64,000 bases of DNA from Camellia lanceoleosa (taxonomy: Eukaryota; Streptophyta; Magnoliopsida; Ericales; Theaceae). Positions within the stretch are counted from its first letter, which is position 1. The number at the start of each line of letters is the position of its first letter. Made by a program: the position numbers and the translations under genes. Positions 24,756 to 36,608 of the stretch are shown in pieces. Under the pieces are notes generated by a model. The model worked only from the letters and a program-made list of their open reading frames with translations. It made no database searches and was not told where the DNA came from. The DNA lies in NCBI GenBank assembly GCA_025200525.1, contig CM045767.1, forward strand, positions 3,607,437 through 3,671,436, read 5' to 3'.

Positions 24756-24956
24756 TTCCTGCATATCATTTTGCATCCTGCCCCTGAACTACGCTGGTTT
24801 GATTCCTTGCAAAGGGATACGTAGGCAGCCTGCGGGTACAACCATTTATTTATCTATATTTTGTTTGTTTGTCCAAGTCTTTGGCCTTGTCAAAAATGGG
24901 TCGTCTCTGGGTTTTGACATTCACTCCCTTCACTTCTTGACTTCCGAGTTTTGTCA

Positions 24957-24968
24957 AAGAGGGGCAAC
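24957..24968 (+). promoter_or_regulatory. Polypurine tract of Ogre-like element
   Basis: AAAGAGGGGCAAC directly precedes TGTAGACACC, the 3' LTR start. This is the usual second-strand primer position, and the AGGGGCA word is shared with the Tat-type LTR boundary at about 54350 on the other strand. Confidence 0.8.
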
Positions 24969-27900
24969 TGTAGACACCCCATTTTTGACCGTCCATAAGA
25001 CTTGGACACGACTGATGGTTTACATGGTGGAGAAAGGTGTGTAGGGGAAAGGTTCAGTTTCTTCGGCAAGGAGAGAGTCAAATCTCAACTTTATACCCCT
25101 GTTCTAGACCAAAACGATCTTGATCAAAAGATTTTAGTCTTAAAACCCTCTCTTTTAAAACGTTTTTGAAACAAAGTTTTTACGATGTTCAGAGGCTCGC
25201 ATTTTGTCAAATGTTGCGTTTTTCGGTAAACCGAGCGAGGACAAAGTGGGAATGAATGAAAGAGAGATGAAATCTTTGAAAAATATTTCAAAACACCTTA
25301 CTTAGGGGTTTGAAGTTGAAGAAAAGAAAAGAAGAGGGAAGAAATCCAGTCGGGGGAGAAAATGGGCATGAACCGTTACGAGAGAGTCGAGCAGCCCTCG
25401 CCGAATCGGGTCTATTCATTTGGATACTTGGAATCAAGCTATGAGGCTACTACCATTGGAAAGCTTACTCCTGGGGCTTCATTTTGCACTCAAGAATCTC
25501 CTAAATTCAATTCCGGACAGAGGAGATATGGTTGATTGAAGTGGGACATCACTCCGGTTGGACCGAAATCTGCGCGGCTTCACCAAAAGGGGCATAACTT
25601 TTTCCACAGGAGGAATTTTGATGCAAAGTTTGTGCCATTGGAAAGATAACTTCCGGGGCTTCAATTTGGACACTTGAATGGCCACCATTGGACTTCCCAA
25701 TCACCCACCGGCCACTTTTCTTTCCAGAAGTCCATTTTTTTGTCCTAAAAGTAGCTGGCCAGCCAGAAAACCTAGCCGGCCGGCCACCTAGCTGGTGAAA
25801 TGACTTTTTTTCCCTTTTTAAATAGCTGGCCATAACCCCCTCCCCAAGTGTGTCCTAAAAGTGAATTTTGTTTTCCTCTAGACCTTATGTCTGAGGGTTT
25901 GGCTTTTTGGGGGAAAACTTGAATTAGTTTTCCCCCCCATTTTTCCCCCTCTTTTCCACCCTTTTTTTTGTCTATATAACCAGCATTCCCAGCTGGTTTT
26001 AGGGGGTTAGAAAATTTTGTTTAAGCCTCTTGGATTGTATCTCTCTCTCTCTATATTCCAACCATCAAAACCCTAAGTTTCCTACACCATTTCTACACCA
26101 CCTCATAGCACAAGGCCTCCATCCTTCATTCCAACACTTTGGGACTGCTTTGAAGAGGTTAAAGGCTCAGAATTTTGGTCCAAGAGCTGTTGGTTCTCTA
26201 GTCTACAAGGGTGAGTACATTTCCCCTCCTTTTGGTCCTATTCTTGCTCAATACATTAGCCATACTTGCTTGCATATTTGAGCTCCGGCCTTAACTGAAA
26301 ATAATATTTTTTTGAGCTCTATTTTATGTTTGTTTAAGGGACTCTCACTTTTTGAGGTCTCCTTATTGCACTTGCTTCATTACCTCTCTTGTATGCCTAT
26401 TTCTTGTGTAGTATTTCTGGCCTATATTTAAACTGTTTTGAGGTATGTTGTAAACTGTAAAGTAGCTTATTTTGAGCCCTTCTTCAACATTGTTGAAGGG
26501 CTCATCACTGTTTGGGGCCTCCTTTTGTCACTTACCTTTGTATTCCTCTGTTGGTCCCATTTTTGCATGATTTGTTAGCCTCTTGTGCTTCTGTTTTTGG
26601 ACTCTGGTCCGAACTATAAATAGCCTTATTTTGACCCCCTCTTCATGTTTCATTAAGGGTATTTTACTGTTTGAGGCATACTTTTTGTACTTTGTGTTAT
26701 AGCTCTCTTTTTGGCCTTATCTTGCATAGCATTTTGAGCATACTTGTACACTGTTTTGGCTTTGATCATCAACTTTAAAAGGTCATATTTTAGGTCCCTA
26801 TTTAACTTTGTTGAAGGACCTTCATCCTTTTGGGGCCATCATGCATTACTTTCTTCTTTGTCCTCTTTTAGGCCCACTTTTTGCATGAGAGTTTTTCCAT
26901 ACTTGTGTCTATTTTTGTAGCTTGTGGTAAACTGTAAAACATCATATTTTGAGCCCCTCTTCAACATTGTAGAAGGGCCTTTCTCTGTTTAGAGTCAGAA
27001 GCTTGCACTTGCTTCATTATCTTGCTTTCGGGGCCATTTTTGCATGCTAGTTTAGCCCCACTTGCGTTCGCTGTTTGGCCTTGCTTAGAACTGTAAAGAT
27101 GCTTATTTTTGGGCTTTCTTGATTCTGTCTTCACATTCCATGTTCAAATAATGCATGCATTGCATAGTTATAGGTCATTCCGTATGCCTAATTTCATGTT
27201 TCGGGACTTATTCCATGCATCGGGTGTCATTTCGCCATCTTTCGGGGCTGTTTTGCATCATTTATTGCCTCTGAAAATTTTCATGCTAGTATGCCATATT
27301 CCATGCCTTGCCATGTCTTGTTAGAGTGGCATTTGGTGCCTTAAGGTCGGTCCTCGATTTGCGCGCATGCGTGCACGCATTTTGAGTTGTCTCATTTCCA
27401 TCTAATGGCCTCTTATGTGAGTGTGGCTGAGGTCCACTTGTGTTGGTGTAAGTCCATTATGCATTGTGTATGCCATTTCAATCCATAGCATTGTGTATGC
27501 TAGGTTGTATGTTAGCGCATTGTGTATGCCGTGTTACCTCGTGCATCGTGTATGCCATTTCATAGCATTGTGCATGTTAGGTTGTATCTTAGTTTGCATT
27601 CATGCATGTCATGCATATTGCATTGTGTTCGGGATAGGCGTTAGCCCAAGCACGGGAAACGAGGTACGTTTCGTACTCCGAGTGACGGAACGTGTCTCAA
27701 TTCCCCAGTCACCGACACTCCGGATTATCCATGATGGAGTTAGGTCTTGTTGTGTTTTCATGTGCATTTCATTTCATATTGAATTGTGCAATTCGGCTCC
27801 TCGGCCATCATGCATTGAGACGCGTGATTGATGGCACGAGGATCGAGGCATGCATACATTTGTGAAAATACATTGCCATGCCCCTTTCCTGCTCTCTGTT

Positions 27901-29279
27901 GCAGCAAATCAAGAATCAGCAATCTTCCGAGGCTTAGCGCGCTTTCCAAAAACTATTGCAAAACAGAGGCTAATTGGGGCATCATAGTGGATTTCCGCGC
28001 AAAGGCAACCCGGACATGCATCATTCATCATTTGAAGAAGAGTCAAGACAGTCCCTGGCTTGCATGCTAGTTTATTATTTTTCTTAGTTAATTTGTTAAT
28101 TAATTAGAGATTTGTACATATTTGGACTGTATTATTCGGATTGTATCATTTGGACTGTACTATTTATTCGGACTCTCTGCGCGAGGGCAATGTTATAATA
28201 AGTGTGTGTGTGTGTGTGTGTGTGTGATGTATGTCTTCCAACCCGACGTCTTTCTTTCCTTTTATTTACCCGCTTATGATGGTTAGATTAGGGCATGTTT
28301 CAATTAGCATACAGTATGATAGCATGTTTGCATTCATTCATCTGTCTTGCATGTACCTGGCTCGGCGCATCATACTAACTGCATTTGTATTTCAATTCCA
28401 AATTGAATACTTGTTAGTTGTAGCATTTTATATGCCATGTTTAGAATAGCTGAGCCTGCTATAGTTGCATTTTGCATGTGTTGCATTAGGCATTTCTGTA
28501 TAATTAGAAACATGCATGGATTTCTAATTAGCTTCTGTTTTGGCTTGGAGTACTCAGTGAGTTTTATGCTTTAGCATCCTTGCATACGTGTGAGTGACTG
28601 CCATGAATAGCATGCTTACTATGAGGCTAACTGCTTATGTGATATAACTGCCTGAATGCCTATGGGTGAAGGTTGGGTTAGTTGGATTGGAACAAATCAT
28701 TGACTGTGCATTTTAAGCCCACTAGATGGTGGCAAAATCATGTTTTCTAAGCCCACCTGAGGGTGGCAAATCCATGTCTTAGCCTACTTGCGAGTAGCAC
28801 CATCAAACCATTTTTAAACAAATAAACATGAAATGTTTTGTTCCAATTCAGGCGACCCGGTCTATACTTGTATGCTGTGCGCATCACATAGTAAATCTAG
28901 GCTAATAACCGGAATAAGAACGCACAATGTTTTCAAAATTAGATATCATGGTTAGTAGAGGCCGGTCTTTGACCGGGCGAGCGGGGGTGCTCACGAAGTG
29001 ACCTTCCCCAATCGTACCCAAGTTCCTGAGCTGAGGCAACTTTGGTGATGACGGACACGTGGCCTTAGGCAACGAGTCAGGGTTTCCTAAATTTTTCAAA
29101 ATAAAATATTTAGGTGGCGACTCTGTATCTGGCAAAGTAGTCCATATTTGGCACTTCTTTCAAAAATCTGTTTTTTCTCAAAACGATTTGCCGGATTTGG
29201 ACTCCTTGGTTCAGATTAAGAACCGTGACAACAAATTGAGTCTGAGCTGTAGCGAGGTCCCCCCGCGGGCCTATCTACA
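24969..29279 (+). mobile_element. 3' LTR of Ogre-like element
   Basis: This 4311-bp LTR is nearly identical to 12457-16757 by eye. Differences include a longer (GT)n at 28202-28226 than in the 5' LTR (15687-15706) and scattered substitutions. It holds the same 159-bp array at about 26315-27130. Confidence 0.92.
26315..27130 (+). repeat. Tandem 159-bp units with hairpins, 3' LTR
   Basis: This is the 3' LTR copy of the array at 13798-14620. Hairpins lie at 26474-26503, 26792-26821 and 26951-26980, with starts 318 and 159 bp apart. The first has perfect outer arms GAGCCC/GGGCTC and inner arms TTCAAC/GTTGAA. Confidence 0.85.
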
Positions 29280-29284
29280 AAGGT

Positions 29285-30625
29285 CTTGTCATCTATTGGG
29301 CTCGTTGTTTTTGTAAACTTGCTCTCAAATTTCTCGTTCTTAGTTACTTCGATTCCGAGTTTCACTTGTTTTGGAAAGTGCAAGGTTGGACCCGAAGTGT
29401 CTCAGGTTGGGTTAGTGAATTTTCTATCTAGGAGCAAGGCCGCACGTGCGGGGGCTTGGGCTACACATGCGGAAGAGGGGCCGCATGTGCGGGAGGAGAG
29501 GCCGCACGTACGGTAGGGAAGGGATGTTCTGGGTTGGCTACTGCATTATATACAGGTGCGGTGGGAGGTCACGGAGGAAGAGTGCCGCACGTGCGGGGGT
29601 AAGAGTCGCATGTGTGGAGGGGGTTGCCGCACGTGTGGGAATAGGTGCCGTATGTGCGGGATAAAGTTGAGTTCGAAAACTCTGTTTTTTTCTTTCTTCT
29701 TGGGCTGAGTGTATATCACTTTTTCATCATCTCTCTCTCTAAAAACATATTTCGCTTCCTTCTCTCTGCATTTCCTACACCAAATTAGATTAAGTGTTTG
29801 ATTTCTTCAAATCCATTGGAGTTTTGACCCAACACCCTTCATTAATTTTGGAGAGCTAACTGAGGGCTTCGTTTTGTGCGGTGAAGATTGGATTTCAACA
29901 CCGTCAAATTTGGGGGTTTCTCATATTTTCTTCTCCAAAACTTGAGGTAGGGATTTTCTTAGAGTTATATATACATTTTTAAAAGGTTGTGTTGATTCGA
30001 AACTTCGTGGGAAGCATGGAAACTTTGAGTTTGGCTCATGTGTTGTGAATGATTTTAAAAGTGGGTTTCCAAAATGTTTTTCAAAATGTCTTGAGATTTT
30101 GGGTCATTTTGTTGTAGAAGAGCATTAGTTTGAACTAATTTCTTTTGAAATGAAGAGAAAAACCTAATTTATGAAAACCCTAGAAATTTGAGAAATTTGA
30201 GAAAATGTGGTAATGTTATGAAATTGATATTTGACTAATATTATGACAAATGTTGACATGAGGAAATTTATGGTATATGAGTATTGGTGGCTTTGGAGGT
30301 TGTTGTTTAACAATGTTGATATAATCATAAAGGAACTAAATTGTTGAGAATGCATGGAATGTGGGAATATACTACTCTTTTGACAAATGTAAAAGAAAAT
30401 ACGTTTATTTTGTGGAATTGCATCGGAAAGAGGAATGGGAGTTGTGTGAAAGAATTGAAAATGGAAGGATGTTGCATTACACCAATAATTGTTGCATTGG
30501 CATTCAATACTTTTGATTATTACAAAATTTGAATTGAGTTATGAAACTTTTGCATTGAGAAAGTAATGTTGTGGAACAAGTTTTCATTGATTTGCTTTGA
30601 GGTAAATACGTTGGTACGTCTGGAT
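29285..30625 (+). mobile_element. Gypsy 5' LTR, segment 2
   Basis: It continues the LTR after the Ogre-like insertion and aligns with 41739-43081 of the 3' LTR. It contains the CCGCACGTGCGG array and a TATATA at 29547-29552, a candidate promoter. It ends in TGGAT, the Copia target site. Confidence 0.9.
29440..29659 (+). repeat. Array of CCGCACGTGCGG palindromes in Gypsy LTR
   Basis: Perfect or one-to-three-base variants of the 12-bp palindrome occur at 29440, 29461, 29481, 29502, 29585, 29606, 29627 and 29648. Within each group of four the spacing is about 20-21 bp, and the two groups flank the TATATA at 29547. The core CACGTG is a G-box. The 3' LTR has a more decayed copy. Confidence 0.88.
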
Positions 30626-31265
30626 TGTTGGGTATACCTCCTTATTGGAGTGTGGGACCCAATTGGTTTTGAAAAAAGAGTTTTAATTTGGCTTGGTTTA
30701 GTATACAATATTTTTCTATATTATATTTGTGGAGGCCCAATTCAATCTGGATACAATTAGGGTTTGATTACAAAACCCAAGATTTAATAATATATATATA
30801 ATATATATATTATTTTTTGTTCCAGACATACATGAAAAAAGGTGCGGCGGCTTTACATCTCTTGGAGAACAGTGCCGAAGATTGATATTGGGTCAATTTC
30901 GTTTTTTTGAAGCTCGGGTTTTAGAGCATCTTCGGTTTTGATTTGGGTTCGTTATTTTGGGTCGTCTTCAACTCAGGTTTTGAAGATTTTGGTTCATCTA
31001 TTTGGTGAGGTATTTCCTCTTGTTTATTTGTGATTATTTGGAATTCACTTAAGGGTGATTTTTGTGAGACTATTCGTGTCTCGTTTGTAATCGTTTGGAA
31101 CTTATTTGGTTGATAGTGGAATCGGATTTCGATCCCGTGGACGTACCTCACATTGAGGGAACCACGTAAAAATTCTTGTGTTGCCTTTGATTTAATTTTT
31201 CCGTATTAGTTTTTATTCCCATTGATTGATTTACTTGTGGGGAATCACATCGATTTTCCCTAACA
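30626..31265 (+). mobile_element. Copia 5' LTR
   Basis: 640 bp, TG...CA, nearly identical to 34772-35412. An (AT)-rich tract at 30790-30812 may serve as a TATA region. Confidence 0.93.
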
Positions 31266-31281
31266 ACTGGCATCAGAACTT
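31266..31281 (+). promoter_or_regulatory. Copia primer binding site
   Basis: TGGCATCAGAACTT starts two bases after the LTR. It resembles the initiator-Met tRNA type site TGGTATCAGAGC with two changes. Confidence 0.75.
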
Positions 31282-31316
31282 ACGGTTTATTGGGGTTTAT
31301 TTATTTGTGTAAATCA

Positions 31317-34300
31317 ATGAAGGGGAATGTGGGTCGCATGTCTAGCTTCAATGGAAGTAATTGGGTAACTTGGAAAACTAAAATAGAGGACCTATTATTT
31401 TGTAAAGATTTGTATGGACCCATTGAGGGTGATAGTGACCAATTAAAAGATGGTTCTTTTTCAAAGAAAGACATTGAGTGTTATTATTGCCATGAGAAAG
31501 GGCACATGAAGCGAGAATGCCGAAAGCTCAAGAACAAGGAAAAAAGACGTGACAAAAGTGTGGATAAGAAGCAAGAAGACACAACGGCAGTTACTACTGA
31601 TGATCTCATGGTTGTTTGTGAAGATGATTGTATCTATTTTGTGGGCCAAGAGAGCAGTTGGGTAATTGATTCTGGTGCTTCTTTTCATGTGACTTCTCGA
31701 GTTGATTTCTTCACTACCTATACTGCAGGAGATTATGGTTCTGTTCGAATAGGTAATGAAGGTTTGTCCAAGATTATCGGTATGGGTGATGTTTGCTTGG
31801 AAACAAATTTGGGCTGCAAGTTGTTGCTTAAAGATGTGAGGCATGTTCACGACATTCGCCTCAATTTGATCTCTACTGGGAAGCTAGATGATGAAGGCTT
31901 CGACAACAAATTTGGTGATGGAATATGGAAGCTCACAAAGGGTTCTTTGGTAGTGGCTAAGTGTAAGAAGACTCATACACTTTATTCGATGCAAGGAAAA
32001 ATTTGTAAAGGTATTGTCAATGCACTTGAAGATGATACTTTTACTGAATTGTGGCACAGGCGACTTGGGCACATGAGTGAAAAGGGGCTACAAGTTTTGT
32101 TCAAGAAAGAGCTTCTACCCGGTTTGAAAGGTACACATGTTAAAACTTGTGTTCATTGTTTGGCGAGTAAACAACATAGAGTTTCTTTTCATAAAAATGT
32201 TGCTTCTAGAAAAGAAAAGGTTTTGGAGTTGATTCATTCAGATGTTTGTGGTCCTTTAAAAGTTAGAATATATAGTGGTGCACTTTATTTTGTTACTTTC
32301 ATTGATGATTATTCAAGGAAAGTTTGGGCTTATCTACTAAAAACTAAAGATCAAGTTCTAGAAGTATTTAAGCATTTTCAGGCCATGGTTGAAAGAGAAA
32401 CAGGGCAGAAATTGAAGTGCATCCGATCAGACAGTGGTGGTGAATACATTGGGCCATTTGATAAGTATTGTCGCATCCAAGGTATTCGGCACCAAAAGAC
32501 GGTTAAGAAGACTCCTCAATAAAATGGCGTTGCCGAGAGGATGAATCGCACCATTGTAGAAAGAACAAGTTGTTTGCTTTCACAAGCTAAATTGCCAAGA
32601 TCCTTTTGGGGTGAGGCAATGAGTACAGCGGTTGACGTGATCAATTTGTCTCCTTGCTATCCTTTGAATGGTGATATTCCTGAAAGAGTTTGGACTGGTA
32701 AAGATGTATCTTATGAACACTTGAGAGTGTTTGGTTGCCGAGCTTTTGTTCACATTCCAAAGGATGAGAGGTCCAAGCTTGATAGTAAGTCAAGACAATG
32801 TATTTTTCTTGGCTATAGGCGTGATGAATTCAGGTATAGATTATGGGATCCGGTCGACAAGAAAGTCATTCGAAGCCGTGATGTTGTGTTTCTTGAAGAC
32901 CAAACAATTGAAGACTTTGACAAAGGTGATCAACCAGAGCCAAAAACTAGTGATCTCATTGACATGGATCCATCTCCTTCATCTTCAGTTAATGATGAAA
33001 ATGGGGGAGACGTACAGCCACCTATTGAAGAAGTGGAGGATGATGCTAATCCTAATGAAGTTGAGCCAGAAATTGAGGAAGAGCATCCAACTCAAGAACC
33101 GCCACCACAACTTGAGTTAAGAAAATCTACAAGGGACCGACAACCTTCAAGAAAGTATCCTCCCAATGAATTTGTGTTGATTTCTGATCAAGGGGAGCCG
33201 GAGAGCTACCAAGAAGCAATTGAGCATGCAAAGAAAGATGATTGGAAAAAGGCCATGGAAGAGGAGATGAATTCCTTGCTTGAAAACCAGACTTATGATT
33301 TAGTGAAGTTGCCTAAAGGGAGGAAAATTCTGAAAAATAAGTGGGTTTTCAAATTGAAGAATGATAGGAAGAATCTGAGGTACAAAGCACGTCTTGTTGT
33401 GAAAGGCTTTGGGCAAAAGAAAGGCATTGACTTTGACGAGATTTTCTCGCCGGTTGTGAAGATGTCTTCTATTCGGGTTGTACTTGGCATGGCTGCAAGT
33501 ATGAATCTTGAAGTTGAACAACTTGATGTGAAAACCGCATTTCTTAACGGTGATCTTGAAGAAGAAATTTACATGGAGCAACCGGAAGGTTTTGTGGAAA
33601 AAGGGAAAGAGAAATTTATTTGCAAATTGAAGAAAAGTTTGTATGGCCTCAAGCAAGCTCCACGGCAATGGTACAAAAAATTTGACTCTTTCATGATGAA
33701 TAATGGTTTTTCTAAAACCACTTCGGACCATTGTGTGTTTGTGAAAAATTTTTCGGATGGCAAATTTATTATTCTTTTGTTTTATGTTGATGACATGTTA
33801 ATTGTGGGTCAAGATTCTACCATGATTAACAAGTTGAAGTTAGAGTTGAGTAAATCTTTTGCTATGAAAGATTTGGGACCGGCAAAGCAAATACTTGGTA
33901 TGAAAATTGTTCGTGATCGCAAAGAGGGACTGATTTGGTTGTCTCAAGAAAACTACATTGAGAAAGTTCTTGAGAGGTTCAACATGAATAAAGCAAAGCC
34001 GGTTGGTTGTCCACTTGCGGGTCACTTCAAGCTTAGTTCGAATCAATGTCCTACAAGTGAGAAAGACAAAGGACAGATGTTGAAAGTTCCTTATGCTTCA
34101 GTTGTTGATTCTTTGATATATGCCATGGTTTGTACAAGGCCGGATATTGCTCACGCTGTTGGTGTGGTGAGTCGTTTTCTCTCTAATCCGGGTAAAGAAC
34201 ATTGGGCAGTGGTAAAATGGATTCTCAGGTATCTTCGAGGGACTTCGAAGGTGTGTTTGTGTTTTGGAGATGGTAAGCCGATGCTTGATGGGTTCACGGA

Positions 34301-34754
34301 TTCTGACATGGCTGGTGATGTTGATTCTAGGAAATCTACTTCGGGGTATTTGATGACTTTTGCAGGGGGAGCTGTGACATGGTAATCTAAATTACAAAAA
34401 TGTGTTGCTCTCTCAACTACCGAAGCTGAATTTATTGCCATTACAGAAGCTTGCAAAGAAGAGTTATGGTTGAAGAAATTTTTGCAAGAGTTGGGTTTGA
34501 AGCAAGAAAAGTATGTGCTTTATTGTGATAGTCAAAGTGCTATTCACTTGAGTAAAAATTCTACTTTGCATTCGAGATCGAAACACATTGATGTGAGATA
34601 CCATTGGATTCGTGATGTGTTAGATTCGAAATTGTTACAACTCGAAAAGGTTCACATAGATGATAATATTTCAGATATGTTGACAAAGACTTTGTCGAGA
34701 GATAAACATTTGAAGTGTCGAACTTTGGCGGGTATGGTTGATGTCTCCACCTAA
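31317..34754 (+). pseudogene. Copia gag-pol, two in-frame stops and shortened gag
   Basis: One frame of 1145 codons runs from ATG 31317; 31290 would need a TTG start. Residues 1-43 are the gag N-terminus, followed directly by the zinc knuckle CYYCHEKGHMKREC (55-68), so most of the capsid part is missing. Protease DSGAS is at 118. Integrase has H247, H252, C278 and C281, then D309, D372 and E407. RT has YVDD at 823-826, and RNase H covers about residue 985 to the end. TAA at 32520 (codon 402) separates the last two integrase acidic residues; TAA at 34383 cuts RNase H. Both could be CAA-to-TAA changes (inference). The order protease-integrase-RT-RNase H defines Copia; the sequence looks like the Tork/Tnt1 branch. 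Confidence 0.95.
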
Positions 34755-34758
34755 GTCG

Positions 34759-34771
34759 GTAGGGGGAGAAT
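34759..34771 (+). promoter_or_regulatory. Copia polypurine tract
   Basis: GGTAGGGGGAGAA sits immediately before the 3' LTR start TGTTGGG, right after the end of the RNase H frame. Confidence 0.85.
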
Positions 34772-35412
34772 TGTTGGGTATACCTCCTTATTGGAGTGTG
34801 GGACCCAATTGGTTTTGAAAAAAGAGTTTTAATTTGGCTTGGTTTAGTATAATATATTTTTCTATATTATATTTGTGGAGGCCCAATTCAATCTGGATAC
34901 AATTAGGGTTTGATTACAAAACCCAAGATTTAATAATATATATATATATAATATATTATTTTTTGTTCCAGACATACATGAAAAAAGGTGTGCGCGGCTT
35001 TACATCTCTTGGAGAACAGTGCCGAAGATTGATATTGGGTCAATTTCGTTTTTTTGAAGCTCGGGTTTTAGAGCATCTTCGGTTTTGATTTGGGTTCGTT
35101 ATTTTGGGTCTTCTTCAACTCAGGTTTTGAAGATTTTGATTCATCTATTTGGTGAGGTCTTTCCTCTTGTTTATTTGTGATTATTTGGAATTCACCTAAG
35201 GGTGATTTTTGTGAGACCATTCGTGTCTCGTTTGTAATCGTTTGGAACTTATTTGGTTGATAGTGGAATCGGATTTCGATCCCCTGGACGTACCTTACAT
35301 TGAGGGAATCACGTAAAAATTCTTGTGTTGCCTTTGATTTAATTTTTCCGCATTAGTTTTTATTCCCATTGATTGATTTACTTGTGGGGAATCACATCGA
35401 TTTTCCCTAACA
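34772..35412 (+). mobile_element. Copia 3' LTR
   Basis: 641 bp, ending CCCTAACA and followed by CGGAT. It is the forward counterpart of the solo LTR at 7303-7981. Confidence 0.93.
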
Positions 35413-35417
35413 CGGAT

Positions 35418-36173
35418 AGGGGGTGTAGATAAAATTGATTAAGTTGGCCTTAGTGTCTAGGGTTAAAGACTGAAAACACGCGCAGAGTAGGTACCACATG
35501 CCTTCCGGTTAGCTACCGGTAAAGTGGCGTTTTGGCAGTGCTAGTTATGCCTACTTGCAGATACCAACCTAGGGATTACCTGAGTCATATTTACCACCTC
35601 TTGAGCTTGATGTAAAGTTATTGAATTGCTAAGTTTTCAAGTTTTCATGGAACATGACGATTTTCAAAAAGATGTTAACGTGACTTCTTTTAAAAGCATA
35701 GCATGGCATGTGCACTTCAATTTATGAGACTTGTATAAAATGAATATACTTTGTTAAGAATTCTCTACTGGGTTTCATGCTCACCCTATGGGATTTTGGT
35801 GCAGGTAAAGATGTGATGATTCAACCAAACTAAGCGCGCAGATATATATGTTGAGAGTGCAAGGCTCTTATTTTGTTATGATCATATTTTTGCAAGCCAA
35901 GGGCTATATTTGTATGGGTTTGAGCAACCATTTTGTATAACCAGGATTAAGCCTTGGACTTTGTAGCCTTGAGGGCATTTATTTACTTTTGGTTGAAGGT
36001 TCTACATGGTATAGATTCATGTACCAGAGATCATTGAATGTATATTCACATGTGAGACTATTTTGTAAAAATCTCTTGACGTATGTAATGCAAATGTTGG
36101 GGATTTTATTCGGTTCATCATGAGTGGTGATGGTTGGTGTACTTTATTTATGTATTTTTTTGGGGGCGTGATA
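35418..36173 (+). mobile_element. Gypsy 5' LTR, segment 3
   Basis: The final part of the LTR, matching about 43087-43838. It ends GTGATA, whereas the 3' copy has the canonical TTGACA. Confidence 0.9.
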
Positions 36174-36176
36174 ACT

Positions 36177-36190
36177 TGGTATTAGAGTTA
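36177..36190 (+). promoter_or_regulatory. Gypsy primer binding site
   Basis: TTGGTATTAGAGTT begins three bases after the 5' LTR. It is the initiator-Met type TGGTATCAGAG with one change. Confidence 0.8.
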
Positions 36191-36608
36191 TCGGGTTTGA
36201 ATACTTGGGGCTCGTGAGAAGTGGTTTTTTTGCCATAATGGGTTCATTTCGTATGATTAGGAGATGTTACATATTTTGTGGCTATGTGATAACATGTTTA
36301 TATGACTAGATGAGTATGGGATTGTGCTTTTGGGATGTGGTTTGCGCCTATTAAATTCTTTGAGGTCTTATTAGAAGGGTATTTGATCAATACTCGTTCT
36401 ACTAAGAATTCTTGGTATTTCGTGGGATGAATTCCATCGTAAAGGAATAATCCGTATGTGTTTATGTGACTAAGTGCTTATGTGGAGTGAAATTTAATTG
36501 TTTTTATGGTAGAGAAATATATAAACTTGTTATGATCGAACGTGTAAGGCTAGTTCTGAGCACATTTGGGATTATGTGCTAAATTGTTTACTTTATTCCT
36601 TAATTAGG

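Larger units (their letters stand above)
12457..29279 (+). mobile_element. Ogre/Tat-like gag-only LTR retrotransposon (TR-GAG type)
   Basis: Two LTRs of about 4.3 kb begin TGTAGACACC and end CTATCTACA or CTGTCTACA, and they enclose 8.2 kb. The 5-bp flanks are GAGGT (12452-12456) and AAGGT (29280-29284); the intact Gypsy LTR at 41739 confirms the site. A PBS follows the 5' LTR and a purine-rich AGAGGGGCAAC precedes the 3' LTR. The interior carries a Tat-type gag (17606-18944) and then ~6 kb of repeats and unrecognised sequence, with no protease, RT or integrase. Very long LTRs, this PPT and the gag type fit the Ogre/Tat branch. With gag only, it would have depended on an autonomous partner for mobility (family knowledge). 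Confidence 0.88.
30626..35412 (+). mobile_element. Tork-like Ty1/Copia element inserted in the Gypsy LTR
   Basis: LTRs of 640 and 641 bp start TGTTGGGTATACC and end TTTTCCCTAACA. Flanks are TGGAT (30621-30625) and CGGAT (35413-35417), and the intact Gypsy LTR reads CCGGATAGG there. The interior is in Copia order: gag fragment, protease, integrase, RT, RNase H. By eye the LTRs differ at only about a dozen positions, so this looks a fairly young insertion. Confidence 0.95.

Noticed and set aside
33293..34456. Minus-strand ORFs inside the Copia RT region
   Set aside because: Shadow frames of the plus-strand gag-pol, which has all catalytic motifs.
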